This document shows, piece after piece, positions 33,815 to 38,101 of a DNA stretch of 38,101 bases. Where the stretch lies: positions 1 through 38,101 of the forward strand of contig CANRKU010000010.1 of assembly GCA_947631295.1 (NCBI GenBank). Reading direction: 5' to 3'. Position numbers and translations under genes: made by a program. Numbering within the stretch: the first letter of the stretch is position 1; every line of letters starts with the position of its first letter. The notes beneath the pieces were generated by a model. The model made no database searches and was not told the origin of the DNA. It was given only the letters and a program-made list of their open reading frames with translations. This stretch comes from an uncultured Bacilli bacterium (lineage in GTDB: Bacteria > Bacillota_I > Bacilli_A > RF39 > UBA660).

Positions 33815-34609
33815 ATGAATCAAAATGATTTTCATTTTAAAAAGAAATTTGGTCAAAACTTTCTAAAGGATCCTAATATTCCTCGAAAAATTGTTGATGT
33901 TGCTAATATTTCTGAAGATAGTTTAGTAATTGAAATTGGTCCTGGTGCTGGTACTTTAACAAAAGTTTTAGCTTCTAAAGCTAAGCAGGTTTGTTGTTAT
34001 GAAATTGATCAAGAACTTAAAACAATATTAGATCGGGAATTATTAGATTTTCATAATGTGTGTATTTTTTATGATGACTTTTTACAGCGGGATGTGAGAA
34101 AAGATTTAGATCAATTTGAATATTCTCATCTATACGTAATAGCTAATCTACCTTATTATATTACTACACCTATTATTACAAAATTAATTGAGAGTAATCT
34201 GGAAATAGAAAAAATTATCGTAATGGTTCAAAAAGAGGTAGCCGATAGATTATGTGCTAAAGTTGGTGATAGAGAATATGGTTCTATTACTGTTTTCTTA
34301 AACTATTATTTTCATCTAAAAAAAGAATTTTTAGTAAGTAGAAATCTTTTTGTACCAAAACCAAATGTAGATAGTATGGTAATTTCTTTAACTAAGAAAG
34401 AAAATAATTTTCCAACAGAAAATTTTCAGTTATTTGCACAATTAGTACGTGATAGTTTTCGTTATAAAAGAAAAATGCTCCGCAATAATTTAAAAAATTA
34501 TAATTTGGATTCTATAGAACAAGTTTTAAAAAAATATGGTTTTGACTTAACTGTTAGGGCTGAAGAACTCTCATTAGAAATTTTTATAGACATTAGTAAC
34601 CATTTGTAA
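33815..34609 (+). CDS. rsmA: 16S rRNA (adenine1518/1519-N6)-dimethyltransferase RsmA/KsgA
   Basis: RsmA dimethylates two adenines in the helix-45 loop of 16S rRNA. Motifs: KKKFGQNFLKDPNIPRKI at the start, SAM motif IGPGAGTLT, and catalytic NLPYYITTPI. FRYKRKMLRNNLK near the C-terminus is family-typical. 264 residues. GGTGATTT precedes the ATG. In B. subtilis it follows rnmV and precedes yabG; here surface genes sit on both sides and rnmV is absent. Confidence 0.98.
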   Translation: MNQNDFHFKKKFGQNFLKDPNIPRKIVDVANISEDSLVIEIGPGAGTLTKVLASKAKQVCCYEIDQELKTILDRELLDFHNVCIFYDDFLQRDVRKDLDQFEYSHLYVIANLPYYITTPIITKLIESNLEIEKIIVMVQKEVADRLCAKVGDREYGSITVFLNYYFHLKKEFLVSRNLFVPKPNVDSMVISLTKKENNFPTENFQLFAQLVRDSFRYKRKMLRNNLKNYNLDSIEQVLKKYGFDLTVRAEELSLEIFIDISNHL

Positions 34610-34637
34610 ATTTTTTTTCTGATAAATTTAAATTTCA

Positions 34638-34667
34638 TTGACAAATTGGGGTAAACTGCAATAGAAT
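34638..34667 (+). promoter_or_regulatory. promoter of TasA-like 3
   Basis: Perfect TTGACA (34638-34643), 18-bp spacer, TAGAAT (34662-34667). The same -35, spacer length and -10 recur in front of the sortase fusion gene. Confidence 0.75.
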
Positions 34668-34700
34668 ATGCTTATAAGGATAAAAAGTTGGAGTTTGGAT

Positions 34701-35333
34701 ATGAATAATAGAATAAGATTGGGGATTTTATTTAGTATTATTGGTATTATTTTTTTATGTGTTGGAATTAGTTATTCCTTTTTTTATCGTGGTTTAGATG
34801 AAGTATCTAAATCTCCATCTGGAAAAATAACTTTTGTATATACAGGTGTAGCAGGAGCTGGAAATAAAATAAATTTAACGGAATCTATTCCTGTATCTGA
34901 TGAAGTTGGTAAAAAACAGATAGTAAGTGAAAATTATCTTGATTTTAAAATAATTAGTAGTATCTCTAATTATTATAATATACCTTATGAAATTACAGTT
35001 CGAAAGCAGAAAGATTCTGTTTTAGATGATACACTTGTTAAAGTATATTTAACAGAATTATCTGAAACAGGTGAAAAAGAATTGTTTCTAACTACATTTG
35101 ATGCTTTAAAGCAAACAGAAAAAATTAATGTTGAAAAATATATTGAAAAAACACTTTATCAAAATAATATTTCTCCAAATAGTAGTAACTATGAAAAAAG
35201 CTTCAGATTAAGAATGTGGATAGATTCCAGCAAAGTAAATAATTTTGATAATGGTATTTTACAGACTTTTGTTGTTACAGTGAATGTTTATGCAAATGGT
35301 GCAGTTGTAATTAATGAACAAGCTAATAATTAA
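34701..35333 (+). CDS. TasA/CalY-like surface protein, paralogue 3
   Basis: 210 residues: short N-terminus MNNRIRLG, membrane helix 7-24 ending CVGISYSFFYR, then an outside domain with SGKITFVYTGVAGAGN, ESIPVSDEVG, YLDFKIISS, IPYEITVRK and FRLRMWI. ATG at 34668 lies on the -10 and is rejected; ATG at 34701 has GGAG at good distance. It is closest to the fourth paralogue (PYE-x-T-x-RK, KYIEKTLYQ near-identical), so these two arose by a later duplication. Monocistronic: own promoter, own terminator. Confidence 0.75.
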   Translation: MNNRIRLGILFSIIGIIFLCVGISYSFFYRGLDEVSKSPSGKITFVYTGVAGAGNKINLTESIPVSDEVGKKQIVSENYLDFKIISSISNYYNIPYEITVRKQKDSVLDDTLVKVYLTELSETGEKELFLTTFDALKQTEKINVEKYIEKTLYQNNISPNSSNYEKSFRLRMWIDSSKVNNFDNGILQTFVVTVNVYANGAVVINEQANN

Positions 35334-35368
35334 AGTAATCATAAGTAAAAAAAATCTGTAGTTTTATG

Positions 35369-35396
35369 AATATTGCTATATAAGCAATATTTTTTT
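35369..35396 (+). terminator. intrinsic terminator after TasA-like 3
   Basis: Perfect 9-bp stem AATATTGCT / AGCAATATT, five-base loop, then T run. The next 140 bp up to the promoter at 35539 is AT-rich; it has a second TTGACA at 35514 without a matching -10, and I see nothing else. Confidence 0.85.
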
Positions 35397-35538
35397 ATAT
35401 AAAATAATTTTACACATATATATGACTATTTTACACCTCAATAAAATCTTCTTTACTTTTTAATATGTTTTTAACTCTTTTATATCAATAAAATTTTATT
35501 TTTATTTACACTATTGACAATTCTTTTTTCGATATTAT

Positions 35539-35568
35539 TTGACATTATTTTTCAATAGATAGTAGAAT
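35539..35568 (+). promoter_or_regulatory. promoter of the TasA-like/sortase fusion gene
   Basis: TTGACA (35539-35544), 18-bp spacer, TAGAAT (35563-35568), the same design as at 34638. Downstream leaders also share GGA...AAAGTTGG and the start ATGAATA. Confidence 0.75.
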
Positions 35569-35601
35569 TGAATTAGAAGGAATAGAAAGTTGGTGCCAAG
35601 T

Positions 35602-36906
35602 ATGAATAGAAAAATAGAATTAGGTATCTTATTAGGTATTATTGGTCTTATTAGTTTAACTTTTGGGGTTAGTTTTTCTTTTTTTCATTATACTAATGTT
35701 GGCGCTCAAGAAAATATAATTACATCAGGCGAAATCACCTTTTTGTATACAGAAACATCAGGTGTAGGAAATGGAATTAGTTTGACTGATGCTTATCCTA
35801 TGTCAGATAGTTCAGGGACTAATCAATCTATAAATGATCAATATTTTGATTTTAAAATTACTAGTACAGAATCTAGTAATTATGATGTTCCTTATGAAGT
35901 AACAGCTAGAAAAAATAAGAAATCGACTTTAGATGATAGTAAAGTAAATGTTCATTTAATAGAATTAGATGATAATAGTGAAAAGGATCTATTGTCAGAT
36001 ACATTTAGTCAATTAAATCAAACAGAAAAAGTGGAAGAAGAAAAATATGTTGAGAAAACACTTTACCAGGGCGAAATTTCTGCCAATAATGTTCATTATG
36101 AGAAAAATTTTAGATTAAGGATGTGGGTGGATAAAGAAAATACACAATTAAATGTTATTAATCAACCTTCTTCTAATCAAACTTTTACGATAATGATTAA
36201 TGTATATTCAAATGGAACTGTGGTAATGAGTGATGAAAAGAATACAGAAATAGATGCAGATATGGTTTCTAATGATACCGATATCGATACTAGTGTTGAA
36301 AGTGTGGATACACAGTCTAATATTCCACCAGTTGAAAATAGTGTTGAATCTAATGTAATTCCAGAGGTCAATACTGTTCCTGATGTTGTTCCATCTGTAG
36401 AAATTCCTACTCCTCCTGTAACAAATAATGATTCTACTCCAGAGGTAAATAACTCACCAGATATTATTATGGATCCTGAAACTCATCAATTATCTAAGTA
36501 TCCAGATTGGGGAACAATTTGGGGAACTCTTAAAATTCCAGATATCGGATTAGATGTGTCTATCTATCGTGGTGATTCAGAAGATATTATTGATCGTGGT
36601 ATTGGACATTATGCAGGAAGTTATTTTCCTGGAGAAGGTGGATCTATTATCTTAGCTTCTCATAATACAAAAGAACATTTTATGCGTTTACCAGAACTAA
36701 AAATAGGTGCTCATATTACTATTGAAGCAGTGTATGGTACTTATACTTATGAAATTGTTTCTACGAAAATTATCAATGATACTGATGATGATCAATTACC
36801 TATTCAGAATAATGAAGAATTATTAATGTTGTATACTTGTTATCCTATGGGGGTTGATGGCTATAAAACTCAGCGATATGTAGTCTATGCAAAATTAGTT
36901 GGTTAA
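35602..36906 (+). CDS. fusion of TasA-like domain and sortase
   Basis: 434 residues in three parts. Residues 1-210: MNRKIELG, membrane helix 7-24 (FGVSFSFF), and a complete TasA-like domain (SGEITFLYTETSGVGNG, YFDFKITS, FRLRMWV). Residues 211-300: an acidic, Pro/Asn/Val-rich linker typical of wall-spanning stretches. Residues 305-434: a sortase domain starting WGTLKIPDIGLDVSIYRG, with GIGHYAGS, catalytic His354 (ASHN), Cys413 (LYTCYP) and Arg425 (TQRYVVYAKL). The triad is complete. Architecture and motif order suit class D/E sortases. The start is ATG at 35602; its ribosome site (TTGGTG) is weak. Which substrate it joins cannot be seen; no LPxTG-type signal was found in the other paralogues. 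Confidence 0.85.
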   Translation: MNRKIELGILLGIIGLISLTFGVSFSFFHYTNVGAQENIITSGEITFLYTETSGVGNGISLTDAYPMSDSSGTNQSINDQYFDFKITSTESSNYDVPYEVTARKNKKSTLDDSKVNVHLIELDDNSEKDLLSDTFSQLNQTEKVEEEKYVEKTLYQGEISANNVHYEKNFRLRMWVDKENTQLNVINQPSSNQTFTIMINVYSNGTVVMSDEKNTEIDADMVSNDTDIDTSVESVDTQSNIPPVENSVESNVIPEVNTVPDVVPSVEIPTPPVTNNDSTPEVNNSPDIIMDPETHQLSKYPDWGTIWGTLKIPDIGLDVSIYRGDSEDIIDRGIGHYAGSYFPGEGGSIILASHNTKEHFMRLPELKIGAHITIEAVYGTYTYEIVSTKIINDTDDDQLPIQNNEELLMLYTCYPMGVDGYKTQRYVVYAKLVG

Positions 36907-36973
36907 TATGTTACTTAATTTTTGAATCTTTTTCTATGAATTAGCATATATTTTACTGATAGAGGTGAAATAT

Positions 36974-37756
36974 ATGCTTTTTCGTGTTGGAGATATTGTT
37001 ACTAGAAATTCTTATCAAAATGACACTTTTTTTATGATTGAGAAGATAGAAGGTAATGTTGCTTATTTAAAAGGAATTAATTTAAGACTTTATGCGGATA
37101 GTGATTTGAGTGATTTGGTAAAGGTAGAAAAACAGGATGTTATTGATGATGAGAGAATTACTGATTCTATTACGAGTTCCTTTCAATTAGATCGTAATGA
37201 ATTTTTCTACTTGCCTGGAAAAATATTGCATATAGATGGGGATGAGGATTATTTAAAAAGATGTATGAATTTTTATAAAAAATTGAATATTATGGCTTAT
37301 GGTTTATGTTTGAAAGAAGCAGATATTAAAACAGAAATTAGAAATTATTTAGAAAAGTTAAATCCTGATATTGTGGTCATTACTGGTCATGATGCTTATT
37401 ATCGGCGTAAAGGATCTATGGATAATATAGAAAACTATAAAAACACTTCTAATTTTATTGACGCAGTTAAAGTTGCTAGAAATTTTGAAAAAAATCAGGA
37501 TAAATTAATTATCATTGCGGGTGCGTGCCAAAGTAATTATGAAGAATTAATTAAGGCCGGTTCAACTTTTGCATCCAGTCCAAAAAGAATTAATATTCAT
37601 GCATTAGATCCAGCGATTGTTGCATCATACGTAGCTTTATATGATAGAAATAAGACGATTGATTTATTAGAAGTTTTAGGGAAAACAAAATCAGGAGCTG
37701 ATGGAATGGGTGGAGTGATGACGAAAGGTTGTATGTTTGTGGGGTATCCAAGATGA
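36974..37756 (+). CDS. yabG: sporulation-specific peptidase YabG
   Basis: YabG processes spore-coat proteins and, in clostridia, germination proteins. Family marks: LFRVGDIVTRNSY at the start, ITGHDAYYRRKG, IIAGACQSNYEELIKAG, FASSPKRINIHALDPAI, and DGMGGVMTKGCMFVGYPR at the end. A GTG at 36965 is part of GAGGTGA, the ribosome site, so the start is ATG 36974 and the protein has 260 residues. GCATATATT at 36944 faintly resembles a sigma-K -10, but no -35 can be matched. It is translationally coupled to veg by a 4-bp overlap. Confidence 0.94.
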   Translation: MLFRVGDIVTRNSYQNDTFFMIEKIEGNVAYLKGINLRLYADSDLSDLVKVEKQDVIDDERITDSITSSFQLDRNEFFYLPGKILHIDGDEDYLKRCMNFYKKLNIMAYGLCLKEADIKTEIRNYLEKLNPDIVVITGHDAYYRRKGSMDNIENYKNTSNFIDAVKVARNFEKNQDKLIIIAGACQSNYEELIKAGSTFASSPKRINIHALDPAIVASYVALYDRNKTIDLLEVLGKTKSGADGMGGVMTKGCMFVGYPR

Positions 37757-37974
37757 ATATAGAAAAAGTAAAATCTAAGATTGACTCTTATAAAGGTCAG
37801 ACTCTTAATTTTCGATTTAATGGTAGTAGAAATCAAATAGAAGAATTTTCAGCTACGATTATTGATACTTATCCATCTATTTTTTTAGTTCGATTAGAAG
37901 ATAACTCTCAGGTCAAATCTTTTAGTTATAGTGATGTTTTAATTAGAAAGTTAGTAGTGACAACAGTTTTGTAA
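37753..37974 (+). CDS. veg: Veg protein (biofilm-linked small protein)
   Basis: 73 residues starting MNIEKVKSKIDSYKGQTLNF. The Veg pattern G.R..F.G.R...EE..A.I..TYPS.F.V.L....Q..SFSYSDVL is clear. In B. subtilis Veg promotes biofilm genes by opposing SinR, and its gene follows yabG. Start at 37753 overlaps the yabG stop by 4 bp. The stop lies in the loop of a terminator. TasA-type genes in the same region give the match with biofilm some interest. Confidence 0.9.
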   Translation: MNIEKVKSKIDSYKGQTLNFRFNGSRNQIEEFSATIIDTYPSIFLVRLEDNSQVKSFSYSDVLIRKLVVTTVL

Positions 37975-38000
37975 ACTTTTGGTAAAACTGTTGCTTTTTT
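37961..38000 (+). terminator. intrinsic terminator of veg
   Basis: Perfect 10-bp stem CAACAGTTTT / AAAACTGTTG, 13-base loop holding the veg stop, then C and a T run. Confidence 0.85.
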
Positions 38001-38056
38001 TAATAAAGTATTATATGATTATATCATAAAGTATTTACTTTAGAAGGAGGATACAC

Positions 38057-38101
38057 ATGAAGATTACATCTGTCAATGTACGTAAGATTGAAAAAGAAGG
38101 T
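38057..38101 (+). CDS. spoVG: SpoVG, first residues (runs off the window)
   Basis: Only 15 codons remain: MKITSVNVRKIEKEG, matching the SpoVG start (M-x-V/I-T-x-V-x-x-R). SpoVG is a small nucleic-acid-binding regulator of sporulation and division. A strong AAGGAGG (38044-38050) precedes the ATG. The location after veg is close to that in other Bacilli (with purR, yabJ in between there). The short length limits certainty. The gap before it holds an AT-rich stretch with a small palindrome TATGAT-TAT-ATCATA (38014-38028 region) that may belong to its promoter. Confidence 0.78.
   Translation, partial: MKITSVNVRKIEKEG

Noticed and set aside
34668-34700. Upstream ATG of TasA-like 3
   Set aside because: The codon touches the -10 hexamer, so it cannot be on the transcript.
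36930-36960. Sigma-K promoter for yabG
   Set aside because: GCATATATT fits a -10 only loosely and no -35 partner is found.
1-38101. Mycoplasma-type code with TGA as Trp
   Set aside because: bofA, tatD and yabG end at TGA at the right length, and Trp is coded by TGG throughout.

Overview
This is the replication-origin region of a low-GC, spore-former-type Bacillota chromosome, most likely an uncultured member of the Bacilli. The evidence is the classic gene order around oriC, very AT-rich DNA, strong GGAGG/AGGTGA ribosome sites, TGA used as a normal stop (bofA, tatD and yabG end in it), and genes typical of endospore formers (bofA, spoVT, yabG, veg, spoVG) together with a ComK homologue and Noc-type sites. 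Species cannot be read from the window.

Left arm, minus strand (1-3390): mnmE (partial), a small membrane protein, jag/khpB, yidC, rnpA and rpmH, read away from the origin. oriC is bipartite around dnaA: six DnaA boxes lie upstream (3488-3664), and four boxes followed by an AT-rich TAA-repeat unwinding element lie downstream (5114-5230).

Right arm, plus strand: dnaA, dnaN, a ComK homologue where many Bacilli have yaaA, then recF, gyrB and gyrA. A 680-bp non-coding block follows (12890-13569) with five perfect parS palindromes and two Noc-binding palindromes, built as a 296-bp tandem duplication. Next come SRP RNA (ffs), tadA, dnaX, ybaB, recR, bofA, holB, ricT, trmN6, an unrecognised HExxH protein, rsmI, pth, mfd, an unrecognised helical protein, spoVT, and a T-box-controlled dut-metG pair. 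Further Noc-type sites sit inside dnaX and between rsmI and pth.

Accessory-like region (29.8-36.9 kb): between tatD and yabG, where other Bacilli usually have yabE, rnmV and rsmA, this genome has a short 3D-domain protein, four paralogous single-pass surface proteins resembling TasA/CalY, a SipW/ER-type signal peptidase, a coupled pair of unknown membrane proteins, and rsmA. The fourth paralogue is fused to a complete sortase domain. I read this as a candidate, apparently undescribed, cell-surface fibre or matrix system in which a dedicated signal peptidase matures TasA-like subunits and a self-carried sortase anchors or joins them. Two of the paralogues share an almost identical promoter design (TTGACA-18-TAGAAT). 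The window closes with yabG, veg and the start of spoVG.

The housekeeping genes cover initiation and clamp loading (dnaA, dnaN, dnaX, holB), topology (gyrAB), repair (recF, recR, mfd), tRNA/rRNA modification and translation (mnmE, tadA, trmN6, rsmI, rsmA, pth, metG), and membrane insertion (yidC, ffs).
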